Of a DNA stretch of 64,000 nt, positions 15,636-24,521 are shown in pieces; within the stretch, counting starts at the first letter, position 1, and the number at the start of each line of letters is the position of its first letter. This DNA is from Komagataeibacter oboediens. GTDB lineage: Bacteria > Pseudomonadota > Alphaproteobacteria > Acetobacterales > Acetobacteraceae. A model generated the notes under the pieces. The model saw nothing but the letters and a program-made list of their open reading frames with translations, did no database searches and was not told the origin of the DNA. The stretch spans positions 116,429-180,428 of the forward strand of contig NZ_NKTX01000003.1 of NCBI RefSeq assembly GCF_003207815.1, in the 5' to 3' direction. The translations under genes and the position numbers were made by a program.

Positions 15636-18597
15636 CATGGACGGGACGGCGGGGCCGGATGCGGATGTCGGGGGGGCCGTGCGCCATGCGCGCCATCTGG
15701 CCGGGCGGGGGCAGCATGGGCTGGCGCTGGCGTGGATGGAACGTGCGGCCCGGCTGGCGCCAGGGGATATGGGCGTGCTGTACGCGCTGGCCGCTGCCCG
15801 TCTGGGCGCGGGGCACGGGAACAGTGCGGCGCGTGCGCTCGAGACGGTCATGGAGCAGGGGGAATTCCGGGCCGGACTGCGCCTGCTGGTCCTTGCCCGT
15901 TGTGTGGAGCGTGCATGGCCACAGGCCGCGCGGGCGCTTGGGCGGTTTTTCACCTGTTATGGCTTTGACCCCGCATTGCGTGTTCCGGCGGGACTGGTCT
16001 GCAAGTATATGGCGTTGCGTGGCTGGTGCGCGCTGGACCCCGGTGGTGTGCTGCACTGGGGCGGCCTGCCCGCGGGCTGCGCGCCAGACGTAATACTGGA
16101 TGGACAGGCATGGATTCCCCGGCAGCATGACGGGCAGCGCGTGCATCTGCCCCGGTACTGGCGGCAGGCCCATGAGATTGTGGTGCAGTATGACGGCACG
16201 CCCCTGCTGGGTGCGCGGCCGGACCGGCAGGCCCTGTGCCATGTGACCGGTGCCGTCATGCTGGATGCGCAGGGCATGACGGGCTGGGCCTTCATGCCGG
16301 CGCAGCCGGACCATCCACCTGAACTGTCCGTATCCGATGATGCCCATGGCAGGCGTGCCCCCGTCCTGTCGCGTCAGTGGGGGGCGGGATGGGAAAACGG
16401 TGCCGGTCCCACCATGCCGGTATGGGGGTTTGGCATGGCATGGTCCGACCTGGCGTTGCACGGCACGGTGCATATCGCCATGCCCGGTGGGCGACAACTG
16501 ATCGGTTCCCCCCTGCCGGTGCGTCTGCCACGGGCGCGACAGGTGTTTCCCACCATGCGGCGGCGGGTGCGGCCCCCCGACCATATGCCCCGGCGGGCGG
16601 TACGCTGCCGGGTGGTTGTTCCGGTTTATGCGGACCGGGCGCGCACGCTGGCCTGTCTTGACAGCGTGACCGAGACACTGGCACGGCGGCCCGATGCTCC
16701 GGCAGTGGAGATCATGGTGGTGGATGACGCAACACCGGATCCCACGCTGGCCATCGCGCTGGACACGCTGGCGGCAGCAGGCAGGATCAGCCTGCGGCGG
16801 CATGACGCCAATCAGGGCTATCCGGCGGCGGTCAATACCGGCCTGTCCGATGCGGATGGCATGGATGTCGTGCTGCTGAACAGCGACACGCTGGTCGCCC
16901 CCGGCTGGCTGGATGAAATGCTGCGCGTGGCTTATGCGCGGATTGATACCGGCACGGTTTCTCCCTTGTCCAATGATGCGTCCATCCTGACATGGCCCGA
17001 CCCGGATCCGGTACTGCCCCGATCGTGCGATATGGATGAAGTCCGCCAGCTTATGGCGGCCAGCCTGCGGGCCAATGGGGGGCGGGATGTGGAAATTCCC
17101 ACTGCCCACGGCTTCTGCATGCTGATCCGCCATGACTGCCTGCGCCAGACGGGCCCGTTCCGCTCCGAACTGTATGGCCGGGGGTATGGGGAGGAAAATG
17201 ATTTTTCCATGCGTGCCCGGCTGGCCGGGTGGCGACACCGGGCGGCGGCTGGTGTGTTCGTGGGACATGTGGGGGGCGTGTCCTTCGGCGCGCAGCGCAG
17301 GGCGTTGCAGCAACGCAATCTGTGGATACTGAACCGGCTGTTTCCCGGCTATGATGCATTGGTGCAGGCGCATGTCGCGGCCGACCCTCTGGCGGCGGCA
17401 CGCCAGCGGCTGTCGCTTCTGGTGTGGCAGCGTGTCGCGTGCCAGACGGCGGGTGATGGCGCGGTGCTGCTGGTGACCCATGACGGGGCAGGCGGCGTCG
17501 CCCGCGTGGTGGCCGGGCGTGCGCTGCAATGGGCGGAAACGGGTCGGTTCCCGCTTGTGCTGGAACCGGCTGCGGATGGGTTCATGCTGCGTGACGGCAG
17601 GGCGGGGGGCACATGTCCGGTCGTGCGGTTTGCATGGCCGGAGCAGGCGGATGACCTGACTGGCCTGCTGCGTGCGTTCGGGCTGCGGCTGATCGAGGTG
17701 CATCACCATCTGGGGCACGGCACGCGGGTGCGTGAACTGTGTGCGCTGCTGGACGTGCCTTATGACCGGCATGTGCATGATTATGCCGGGATCTGCCCGC
17801 GCATTACGCTGGTGGGACCGGCCGGGCGATATTGCGGGGAACCGGACATGGCGGGATGCCGGGCCTGTGTCCAGGTACTTGGTTCGCTGGTGGGGGAAGT
17901 GGATGTGGCCCGCCTGCGGCGCGACACGGCCCGTGAACTGGCGGGTGCGCGGCGTGTGGTCGTGCCGTCGGCGGATGTGGCCCGCAGGCTGATGCGCCAC
18001 GTTCCGGATGTTTCATGTGAAATATCAGTGCTGGAAAATGACAGTCCGGACCTGTCCCTGCAGCAGTTCGCGGCAGGTTGTGCGGACCGGCCCGCCCCGG
18101 GCCTGCCGCCCCGGACCGGCCGATGCCGGGTTGTGGTGGCGGGCGGGATCGGGCCGGACAAGGGACACGGGATCTTGCTGGCGGCGGCACGGGATGCACG
18201 TGCGCGCGACCTTGCGCTGGAATTCATTGTGGTGGGGCATACATCCGATGACGCGCCCCTGCTGGACACCGGACGCGTCTTCATTACCGGTCCCTATGAC
18301 GGGGAAGACGCCGTGTCCCTGCTGCGTGGTGCGCGGGGGGATATGGGGTTCGTGCCCTCCGTCTGTCCCGAGACATGGTGCTTTACCCTGACCCAGTTAT
18401 GGCGCGCGGGGCTGCGCTGCGTGGCGTTCGACCTTGGCGCGGTGTCTGAGCGTATCCGGACGACGGGGCGTGGGACGTGCGTGCCACCGGGGCTGCCCGT
18501 TCACCAATTGAATACGTTTTTGCTGTCTTATGCCCGGGCCGGGCACCCCGTCACGGCTCAGTCCATTCATGATGTAAGCGAAAGAGGTCCGTCTTGA
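15610..18597 (+). CDS. three-part tandem glycosyltransferase (TPR-GT2-GT4)
   Basis: A 995-residue protein with at least three parts. Residues about 20-120 look like TPR helices (HGLALAWMERAARLAPGDM). Residues about 335-600 form a GT2 (GT-A) domain: VVVPVYADRARTLACLDSV, VVDDATPDP with the acidic pair, NSDTLVAPGWL as the DxD-like site, and RGYGEENDFSMRARLAG. Residues about 620-980 look like a GT-B domain: HHHLGHGTRVREL, HVHDYAGICPRI, and VVVAGGIGPDKGHGILLAAA as the start of the C-terminal Rossmann half. Residues 150-330 are not recognised. It likely adds two sugars in sequence to one acceptor. Acceptor and sugars are unknown. Confidence 0.85.
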   Translation: MRMNMPGHDMDGTAGPDADVGGAVRHARHLAGRGQHGLALAWMERAARLAPGDMGVLYALAAARLGAGHGNSAARALETVMEQGEFRAGLRLLVLARCVERAWPQAARALGRFFTCYGFDPALRVPAGLVCKYMALRGWCALDPGGVLHWGGLPAGCAPDVILDGQAWIPRQHDGQRVHLPRYWRQAHEIVVQYDGTPLLGARPDRQALCHVTGAVMLDAQGMTGWAFMPAQPDHPPELSVSDDAHGRRAPVLSRQWGAGWENGAGPTMPVWGFGMAWSDLALHGTVHIAMPGGRQLIGSPLPVRLPRARQVFPTMRRRVRPPDHMPRRAVRCRVVVPVYADRARTLACLDSVTETLARRPDAPAVEIMVVDDATPDPTLAIALDTLAAAGRISLRRHDANQGYPAAVNTGLSDADGMDVVLLNSDTLVAPGWLDEMLRVAYARIDTGTVSPLSNDASILTWPDPDPVLPRSCDMDEVRQLMAASLRANGGRDVEIPTAHGFCMLIRHDCLRQTGPFRSELYGRGYGEENDFSMRARLAGWRHRAAAGVFVGHVGGVSFGAQRRALQQRNLWILNRLFPGYDALVQAHVAADPLAAARQRLSLLVWQRVACQTAGDGAVLLVTHDGAGGVARVVAGRALQWAETGRFPLVLEPAADGFMLRDGRAGGTCPVVRFAWPEQADDLTGLLRAFGLRLIEVHHHLGHGTRVRELCALLDVPYDRHVHDYAGICPRITLVGPAGRYCGEPDMAGCRACVQVLGSLVGEVDVARLRRDTARELAGARRVVVPSADVARRLMRHVPDVSCEISVLENDSPDLSLQQFAAGCADRPAPGLPPRTGRCRVVVAGGIGPDKGHGILLAAARDARARDLALEFIVVGHTSDDAPLLDTGRVFITGPYDGEDAVSLLRGARGDMGFVPSVCPETWCFTLTQLWRAGLRCVAFDLGAVSERIRTTGRGTCVPPGLPVHQLNTFLLSYARAGHPVTAQSIHDVSERGPS

Positions 18598-18658
18598 TCG
18601 TTATTGCCCCAGCCCATATGCGCGCGATGTTGTGCCGTCCTGTGGCGGGACGTTGGTG

Positions 18659-19753
18659 ATGGAGGCCGCACGCGCCGTCCCGCAGGCGGGAGATGTGCAG
18701 GCCAGCGCACAGCTTATGCGGCTGGAGGCCGGAACGTACTGCATTTTCCACGCCGCCGTCCCGGCGGGTGCGGGGTTCGCCCCACTGTCGGGCATGCGCG
18801 TGACCGTGCCGCCCGGCATGGATGCGGTGCGGGTCAGCACGTTTGACGCGGATGGCTGGATGGGTGCGAAAGGGGGCGCGGCCCTCGTGCGCATGCCCGA
18901 TGGCGGTGGGGCGGTACTGGTCACCACCTATCGCGACCCGGCGCGTGACGGGGCGGCCCTGCCGGGGTTGCAGGTGGTCAGGCTGTCCGGGCCATCGGTG
19001 GCTACCGCCGCTGCGGCCGTACCATCATCCGCACAGGCGGCGGCAGGGGATAATACCAGGGCAGGTGGCATGATCGCCCATATTCAGGGACGAGGTGATG
19101 TCAGCGCGGCACTCGGGACGTGGATGGGCAAAAGGGGCGGTCGGCAGTGGATGGAAGGGTTCGCCATCCAGCCTGTCCCCGGTCTTGCGGCGGGGGATAT
19201 GGAATATCAGGCCATTCTGGGCGCGGACTGGTTTTCGCCCTGGGTGGATGGTGGCGCCTATTGTGGCAGCCGGGGCATGGCGCTGCCGCTGCTGGGCCTG
19301 CGGGTGCGACTGAAAGGGGAGGCCGCGCGGCAGTTCGTCTGTCGGATCGAGGCCAGCTTTACCGACGGCACCCACCTTGGCCCGCTGGAGGATGCGCCGG
19401 TCATGGCGTCCACGCAGGCGCCACTTGAGGCCTTCCGTATCGAAATCCTGCCCCGTCAGGCGGCGACATTATCCGACCCGGCCCCGGAAGATACGGCCGG
19501 GAAGGCTGGGCCTGCCACCATGCCCCCCGCTGACCAGCCGGCACGTCCCGTCCCCCGCGTGCGGCGGAGCAGGCGTGTCGTGCCCCCGCGCGTGGCGGCC
19601 GAACCGCCCGCCCGGTCGGGTGCCGAAGAGGATAAACCCGTGCCGTGGTGGCATCGCAGGCCCGAAAAGCCGGTTGCGGCCCCCCTCGATCCATCCACGC
19701 GGGGGCGAAGCCGCAGGACGGACCGCAGGACGCGCACCGTGGCGCAGTCGTGA
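18659..19753 (+). CDS. uncharacterised protein of the export/glycosylation operon
   Basis: About 364 residues, no family recognised. The first half (about 1-130) is rich in beta-strand-like Gly/Val/Ala sequence. A second folded part (about 135-265) contains GRGDVSAALGTWMGKRGGRQWMEGF (from about 144) and an ADWFSPWVDGG segment. The last 90 residues are Pro/Arg-rich and probably disordered. No signal peptide or membrane helix is seen, so it should be cytoplasmic. The start is uncertain: the ATG at 18659 overlaps the stop of a 21-codon TTG-initiated ORF (18594-18659), and a GTG at 18632 is in frame. It sits between two glycosyltransferases and probably serves the same substrate. Confidence 0.65.
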   Translation: MEAARAVPQAGDVQASAQLMRLEAGTYCIFHAAVPAGAGFAPLSGMRVTVPPGMDAVRVSTFDADGWMGAKGGAALVRMPDGGGAVLVTTYRDPARDGAALPGLQVVRLSGPSVATAAAAVPSSAQAAAGDNTRAGGMIAHIQGRGDVSAALGTWMGKRGGRQWMEGFAIQPVPGLAAGDMEYQAILGADWFSPWVDGGAYCGSRGMALPLLGLRVRLKGEAARQFVCRIEASFTDGTHLGPLEDAPVMASTQAPLEAFRIEILPRQAATLSDPAPEDTAGKAGPATMPPADQPARPVPRVRRSRRVVPPRVAAEPPARSGAEEDKPVPWWHRRPEKPVAAPLDPSTRGRSRRTDRRTRTVAQS

Positions 19754-19784
19754 CCATCGGGGGGAAAGGCCGGGACGGCGGGAT

Positions 19785-21038
19785 ATGAAATACCTGTTCG
19801 TGCACCAGAATTTTCCTGGCCAGTTCGTGCACCTGCTGCGCGACCTGCAGGCGCGCGGCGGGAACGAGATCGTTTTCATAAGTGAAACGGGCCGGATGCA
19901 GATACCCGGCGTGCGGCGGGTATCCTATCGTCTGCCGCCGCCTGCGCGGGTTGATGCCTCCGCCCCGGTGGCGGAACTGGCCCGCGCCATGCAGCGCGCG
20001 GCGGAGGTGGCGCGCGCGGCCCGCACCCTGCGGGGGCTGGGCTATGTGCCCGATATCATCATCGGTCATCACGGCTGGGGTGAGATGCTGGAACTTGCCG
20101 ATGTCTATCCTGACGTGCCGATGCTGGGATATTACGAATTCTTCTATCACCCCACCGGGCTGGATGTCGGCTTTGACCCGGAATTCGCCCCGGCGTCCGG
20201 CGTCGCTCCGCTGGTGCGGGCACGCAATACGCTGAACCTGTTGGCCCTTGCCGGGTCGGGCTGGGGACATTCGCCGACCCGTTTCCAGCGCGACACCTAT
20301 CCCGACTGGGCGCGCACGCGCATTACCCTTCTGCCCGAAGGGGTGGATCTGGATCGATGCGCCCCCGACCCGCAGGCTGGCATGCGCCCCTTCGTGCTGG
20401 GGGACATCCATGTGGCGGCAGGCGAAAAACTGGTGACCTACATTGCCCGCGATCTGGAGCCATATCGCGGGTTCCACGTCTTCATGCGCGCGCTGCCGCA
20501 TATCCTGCGCGCCCGCGGCGATGTGCGGGTGATCGTGGTGGGGGGCGATGGCGTCAGCTATGGCGGTCGTGCGCCGGATGGCCGGACATGGCGGCAGCAC
20601 ATGCTGGCGGAACTGGGGGGCACGCTGGATACGGAGCGCGTCCATTTTGCCGGCAGGGTCGGGTATGGTGATTTCTGCCGCCTGCTGCAACGTTCTGACG
20701 TGCATGTCTATCTGACATACCCGTTCGTGGTGTCATGGTCGCTGCGGGAGGCGATGGCCAGTGGCTGCGCCATCGTGGGCAGCCGGACGCCCCCGGTTGC
20801 GGAATTCCTGCATGATGGCAGGACGGCGCGGCTGGTGCCATTCCTTGACCCCCGGCGCATTGCCGACGGCGTGGTGGAACTGCTGGAAGACGGGCGGCTG
20901 GCGCGCAGGCTGCGGGCCAGTGTCCGTGCGCAGGCGGAACGCACGCTGGACATGCACGCCTACATGGCGCGCTATCATCGGCTGATCGGCCAGCTTGTCG
21001 CGGGCGCATGCCCGGACAGGCTGACCGGTGCCGCGTGA
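19785..21038 (+). CDS. GT4-family glycosyltransferase
   Basis: A 417-residue GT-B fold glycosyltransferase. It opens with MKYLFVHQNFPGQFVHLL, typical of a GT4 subgroup in which the first Rossmann domain binds the acceptor. The C-terminal half has LPEGVDLDRC, the donor-site region YIARDLEPYRGFHVFMRALP, and SWSLREAMASGCAIVGSRTPPVAEFL (about 312-337), the EX7E-like nucleotide-sugar site. The ORF is open far upstream of this Met, but that part overlaps the previous gene and is not related to the family. It is the last gene of the run that began at 10164; a strong GC hairpin follows. The sugar and acceptor cannot be read from sequence. Confidence 0.88.
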   Translation: MKYLFVHQNFPGQFVHLLRDLQARGGNEIVFISETGRMQIPGVRRVSYRLPPPARVDASAPVAELARAMQRAAEVARAARTLRGLGYVPDIIIGHHGWGEMLELADVYPDVPMLGYYEFFYHPTGLDVGFDPEFAPASGVAPLVRARNTLNLLALAGSGWGHSPTRFQRDTYPDWARTRITLLPEGVDLDRCAPDPQAGMRPFVLGDIHVAAGEKLVTYIARDLEPYRGFHVFMRALPHILRARGDVRVIVVGGDGVSYGGRAPDGRTWRQHMLAELGGTLDTERVHFAGRVGYGDFCRLLQRSDVHVYLTYPFVVSWSLREAMASGCAIVGSRTPPVAEFLHDGRTARLVPFLDPRRIADGVVELLEDGRLARRLRASVRAQAERTLDMHAYMARYHRLIGQLVAGACPDRLTGAA

Positions 21039-21040
21039 CC

Positions 21041-21061
21041 GCCGGGCCGACGTGGCCCGGC
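21041..21061. repeat. 8-bp GC stem between convergent genes
   Basis: GCCGGGCC and GGCCCGGC pair around GACGT, between the end of the GT4 operon and the end of the convergent ppa gene. There is no T-run, so it would be a poor intrinsic terminator but could block antisense read-through. Confidence 0.4.
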
Positions 21062-21078
21062 AGCCGGCAGGGAACGGC

Positions 21079-21606
21079 TTACTTGCCAGCCACTGCCTTG
21101 ACGGATTCAAGAATGGCTTCGCCAGCGGCCTTCTTGTCGGCCCAGCCGGAAACCTTGACCCACTTGCCCTTTTCCAGGTCCTTGTAGCGGGTGAAAAAGT
21201 GCTCGATTTCCTTCAGCACGATTTCGGGCAGGTCTTCCAGCTTCTCCACCTTGGAGTAGTAGGGATGCACCTTGTCATGCGGGACGCAGATGATCTTTTC
21301 ATCCTGCCCGCTTTCGTCTTCCATCTTCAGCATGCCGATGGGACGCGCGCGCACCACGACGCCCGGCACCACGGCGGCCGGCATCAGCACCAGCGCATCG
21401 GTCGGGTCGCCATCAGCGGCCAGCGTGTTGGGAATGAAGCCGTAGGCTGCGGGATAGACCATGGGCGTGAACAGGATGCGGTCCACGACCAGCGCACCGC
21501 TGTCCTTGTCGATTTCGTATTTCACGCCGGACCCCTGCGGGATCTCGATCACGACGTTGATGTCGTTCGGTACGTCCTTGCCGGGTGAAATCTTTGATAC
21601 GTCCAT
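21079..21606 (-). CDS. ppa: inorganic pyrophosphatase
   Basis: A 175-residue family I soluble pyrophosphatase that hydrolyses pyrophosphate to two phosphates in the cytoplasm and so pulls biosynthetic reactions forward. The signature DGDPTD (65-70) supplies metal-binding aspartates, and KYEIDKDSGAL and DRILFTPMVYPAAYGFIPNT form the rest of the active site. The length equals E. coli Ppa (176). An AGGAGG site about eleven bases before the ATG supports the start. It is transcribed alone, convergent with the glycosyltransferase operon. Confidence 0.97.
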   Translation of the reverse strand: MDVSKISPGKDVPNDINVVIEIPQGSGVKYEIDKDSGALVVDRILFTPMVYPAAYGFIPNTLAADGDPTDALVLMPAAVVPGVVVRARPIGMLKMEDESGQDEKIICVPHDKVHPYYSKVEKLEDLPEIVLKEIEHFFTRYKDLEKGKWVKVSGWADKKAAGEAILESVKAVAGK

Positions 21607-21867
21607 TGCTGTTCAGGCCTCCTGCTGCCTGTTGGTGCGTTAGGGCCGCCCCATTGCGCGGCGGCATGAATTAACGGGGGATGACGGTATATCTCCCACC
21701 GTTTCCTGTGCAAGTCATGTTGTGTGGCAGACGTCCCGGCCATGAGCCAGATCATGAAGTTGTTTTTTTTATGGCGTGGTCGCCGCGGGAGTGGAAAAAA
21801 TTACGTGGAAAAAGGCACGTTGATCTTGCCAAATCCCTCCACATGCGCGAGATCAGGGACTGCCTGC

Positions 21868-21941
21868 GCGCCCGTAGCTCAATTGGTTAGAGCGGGCCGC
21901 TCATAACGGCTTGGTTGCGGGTTCAAGTCCTGCCGGGCGCA
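21868..21941 (+). tRNA. tRNA with CAU anticodon, probably tRNA-Ile2
   Basis: A complete cloverleaf: acceptor GCGCCCG/CGGGCGC (7 bp), D-arm GCTC/GAGC, anticodon stem GGCCG/CGGCT with loop CTCATAA (anticodon CAT at 21902-21904), T-stem GCGGG/CCTGC with loop TTCAAGT, discriminator A. CCA is not encoded. A fully paired acceptor and no GGG run in the anticodon stem rule out initiator tRNA. The variable region and T-arm (TTGGTTGCGGGTTCAAGTCC) match the isoleucine-AUA tRNA (CAU modified to lysidine by TilS) better than elongator tRNA-Met, so Ile2 is preferred. It lies 102 bases before ettA on the same strand. Confidence 0.93.
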
Positions 21942-22043
21942 GGCTTTTCCATTGCCTGCAGCACTGCGCAACCGGCCGCGCGCCTGTCCGCGCCGGGCAG
22001 GTGACCTGCCGTTTTTTCTTTCAGTTATCAGGAGCCGACCGTC

Positions 22044-23723
22044 ATGGCCGCCACGCAATATGTCTATGTGATGAAGGACCTGACCAAGGCGTATCCGGGT
22101 GGGCGTGAAGTCTTCAAGGGGATTACGCTGTCCTTCCTGCCGGGCGTCAAGATTGGCGTGCTGGGCGTTAACGGCGCGGGTAAGTCCACGCTGCTCAAGA
22201 TCATGGCGGGCGTCGAGAAGGAATTCGGTGGCGAGGCATGGGCCGCCGAAGGCGCACGCGTGGGCTATCTGGAGCAGGAGCCCAAGCTGGATGAAAGCCT
22301 GACGGTTGGCGAAAACGTGGCGCTGGGCTTCGGCGACCTGAAAAAGGCCGTGGACCGCTTCAACGAGATTTCGATGAAGTTCGCCGAACCCATGTCCGAT
22401 GATGAAATGAACACCCTGCTGGCCGAACAGGCCGAACTGCAGGAAGTGATCGACGCGGGCGATGGCTGGGAACTGGACCGCAAGCTGGAAATCGCCCTCG
22501 AGGCGCTGCGCTGCCCGCCTGCCGACAGTCCGGTGGACAAGCTGTCGGGTGGTGAGCGCCGCCGCGTGGCGCTGTGCCGCCTGCTGCTTGAAAAGCCCGA
22601 CCTGCTGCTGCTCGATGAGCCGACCAACCATCTTGACGCGGAAAGCGTGTCCTGGCTGGAAAAGACGCTGCGTGATTATGAAGGCACCGTGATGGTCATT
22701 ACCCATGACCGGTACTTCCTCGACAACGTCACCAACTGGATCCTTGAACTCGAACGTGGCCGTGGCTATCCGTTCGAAGGCAACTACTCCTCGTGGCTGG
22801 AACAGAAGCGCAAGCGTCTGGCGCAGGAGGAAAAAGAGGAAAGCGCCCGCCAGCGCGCCCTTGCGGCCGAACAGGAGTGGATCGGTTCCTCCCCCAAGGC
22901 CCGTCAGGCCAAGAGCAAGTCCCGTATCGCGCGATATGAGGAAATGCTGGCGCAGAACAACGAAAAGGGTGGTGGCGTTGCCGACATCATCATCCCGCCC
23001 GGACCCCGTCTTGGTGGCACGGTGATCGAGGCCGAGGACCTGCGCAAGGGCTTTGGCAACCGCCTGCTGATCGATGACCTCAGCTTCAAGCTGCCGCCCG
23101 GCGGCATCGTGGGCGTGATCGGGCCGAACGGCGCGGGCAAGTCCACCCTGTTCAAGATGATCATGGGGCAGGAGACACCCGATAGCGGCAAGCTGACCAT
23201 CGGTGAGACCGTGAAGCTGGGCTATGTGGACCAGTCGCGCTTCAGTCTGGATGACAACAAAACCGTGTGGGAGGAAATCTCTGGCGGGACCGATGTCATC
23301 TACCTGGGCAAGCGGGCCGTGCCGTCGCGCGCCTATGTCGGCGCCTTCAACTTCAAGGGGCCGGACCAGCAGAAGAAGGTGGGCGTCCTGTCGGGTGGTG
23401 AGCGCAACCGTGTCCACCTTGCCAAGATGCTGCGGCAGGAAAGCAATGTCATCCTGCTCGATGAGCCGACCAACGACCTTGACGTTGATACCCTGCGCGC
23501 ACTGGAAGAGGCCCTGGCCGAATTCGCGGGCTGTGCGGTCATCATCAGCCATGACCGCTGGTTCCTTGACCGTCTGGCGACCCATATCCTCGCCTTTGAG
23601 GGGGACAGCCACGTTGAGTGGTTCGAAGGGAACTTCCAGGCCTACGAGGAAGACAAGCGCCGCCGTCTTGGCCCCGATGCGACCGAGCCGAGCCGGATCA
23701 AGTACCGCCCCATCGAACGCTGA
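22044..23723 (+). CDS. ettA: energy-dependent translational throttle protein EttA
   Basis: A 559-residue ABC-F ATPase with two nucleotide-binding domains and no membrane helices. EttA binds the ribosomal E site and gates the first peptide bond according to the ATP/ADP ratio. Walker A motifs are GVNGAGKST (41-49) and GPNGAGKST (360-368); signatures are LSGGERRR and LSGGERNR; Walker B motifs are [12 protein letters not shown] and [12 protein letters not shown]. The linker with [20 protein letters not shown] (about 248-267) is the P-site tRNA-interacting motif. The length and the C-terminal RIKYRPI match EttA (555 in E. coli). AGGAG nine bases upstream fixes the start. Confidence 0.97.
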   Translation: MAATQYVYVMKDLTKAYPGGREVFKGITLSFLPGVKIGVLGVNGAGKSTLLKIMAGVEKEFGGEAWAAEGARVGYLEQEPKLDESLTVGENVALGFGDLKKAVDRFNEISMKFAEPMSDDEMNTLLAEQAELQEVIDAGDGWELDRKLEIALEALRCPPADSPVDKLSGGERRRVALCRLLLEKPDLLLLDEPTNHLDAESVSWLEKTLRDYEGTVMVITHDRYFLDNVTNWILELERGRGYPFEGNYSSWLEQKRKRLAQEEKEESARQRALAAEQEWIGSSPKARQAKSKSRIARYEEMLAQNNEKGGGVADIIIPPGPRLGGTVIEAEDLRKGFGNRLLIDDLSFKLPPGGIVGVIGPNGAGKSTLFKMIMGQETPDSGKLTIGETVKLGYVDQSRFSLDDNKTVWEEISGGTDVIYLGKRAVPSRAYVGAFNFKGPDQQKKVGVLSGGERNRVHLAKMLRQESNVILLDEPTNDLDVDTLRALEEALAEFAGCAVIISHDRWFLDRLATHILAFEGDSHVEWFEGNFQAYEEDKRRRLGPDATEPSRIKYRPIER

Positions 23724-23796
23724 TTCCATTTGCCATCCGCAATATTATCTGCGTCAATAACGGCAGGTCTTTGCACCTGCCGCGACGGAGGCAGTT

Positions 23797-24327
23797 ATGG
23801 GATGTCGAAACAGCATACAGACAGCACGCCTGCAGCTTGATCCGGTCTCATGGGCCGATCTGGAAGATGTTGTCCGGCTCAAGGCCAGCGCCAGTGTGAC
23901 CGGACGGCTGGCAGGCGGGATATGTAACCGTGTCCTGAGCGAGCAGGACATGATGACCGATCTCATGACATGGGGCCGTGAAGGAGTGGGCATGTTTGCC
24001 GTCCGCCAGCAGGGCCACTTTATCGGCCTTGCGGGCGTGCAGCCCTCCAGCACCGAACCTGAATGCCACGAACTGCAGTTTGCCATCCTGCCTCATGCCC
24101 GTGATACCGCCCTGTCGCGTGAAGCGACCAGCATGGCGCTGGCCTTTGCCCACGCAGGCGGGGTCGGGCGTGTCATTTCCTATGTCCGGGAAAACGATAT
24201 CGTGGGCCGACAGGTTTTCGGTGGGGCCGGCATGAGCGTCTGTGACGCGCGGCCTGCATCCTGTAGTGCGGATATCCTGCTGTATCACAGCATGCGTCCC
24301 GGCATGGGAACTGCCGGGATGCATTGA
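23797..24327 (+). CDS. GNAT-family N-acetyltransferase
   Basis: A 176-residue acetyltransferase of the RimJ/RimL-like GNAT type, which moves an acetyl group from acetyl-CoA to an amine. It begins IQTARLQLDPVSWADLEDVVRL, the usual first strand and helix. The central HELQFAILPHARDTALSREATSMALAFA corresponds to the acetyl-CoA strand and helix, although the Q/RxxGxG/A loop is degenerate (RDTALS). It ends with the VREND and GGAGM strands. GGAGG just upstream supports the start, and a strong hairpin terminator follows. The substrate cannot be predicted. Confidence 0.8.
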   Translation: MGCRNSIQTARLQLDPVSWADLEDVVRLKASASVTGRLAGGICNRVLSEQDMMTDLMTWGREGVGMFAVRQQGHFIGLAGVQPSSTEPECHELQFAILPHARDTALSREATSMALAFAHAGGVGRVISYVRENDIVGRQVFGGAGMSVCDARPASCSADILLYHSMRPGMGTAGMH

Positions 24328-24357
24328 AAAAGCCGGCCTCCATGGGCCGGCTTTTTT
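24327..24357. terminator. intrinsic terminator, works on both strands
   Basis: AAAAAGCCGGCC pairs with GGCCGGCTTTTTT around a six-base loop directly after the GNAT stop codon. The A-run and T-run make it symmetrical. Confidence 0.85.
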
Positions 24358-24386
24358 CATGTCTCGTTGCATCTTGATAGGGAACA

Positions 24387-24466
24387 CAAAAGGTTCTGGG
24401 GAAGCTTTTTCAAACAGCTTCGGGAGACGTCGCCTTCCTGAATAAAGGCGACGCCCAAAACTTTTA
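24387..24466 (+). repeat. dispersed double-hairpin repeat, copy B
   Basis: AAAAGGTTCTGG leads into GAAGCTTTTT/CAAACAGCTTC, then GTCGCCTT/AAGGCGAC, then CCCAAAACTTTT. The ends form an imperfect terminal inverted repeat. It lies between the GNAT terminator and the 3' end of the convergent mlaC. Confidence 0.85.
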
Positions 24467-24521
24467 TCCTGCCCTCAGATCACGTTTCCATGATGCCCGC
24501 AGTGGAAGGCACCCCTGGTGG

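Noticed and set aside
15481..18000. An 839-codon open frame opposite the tandem glycosyltransferase gene
   Set aside because: Low-complexity His/Pro/Arg-rich shadow of a real gene; no ribosome-binding site or homology.
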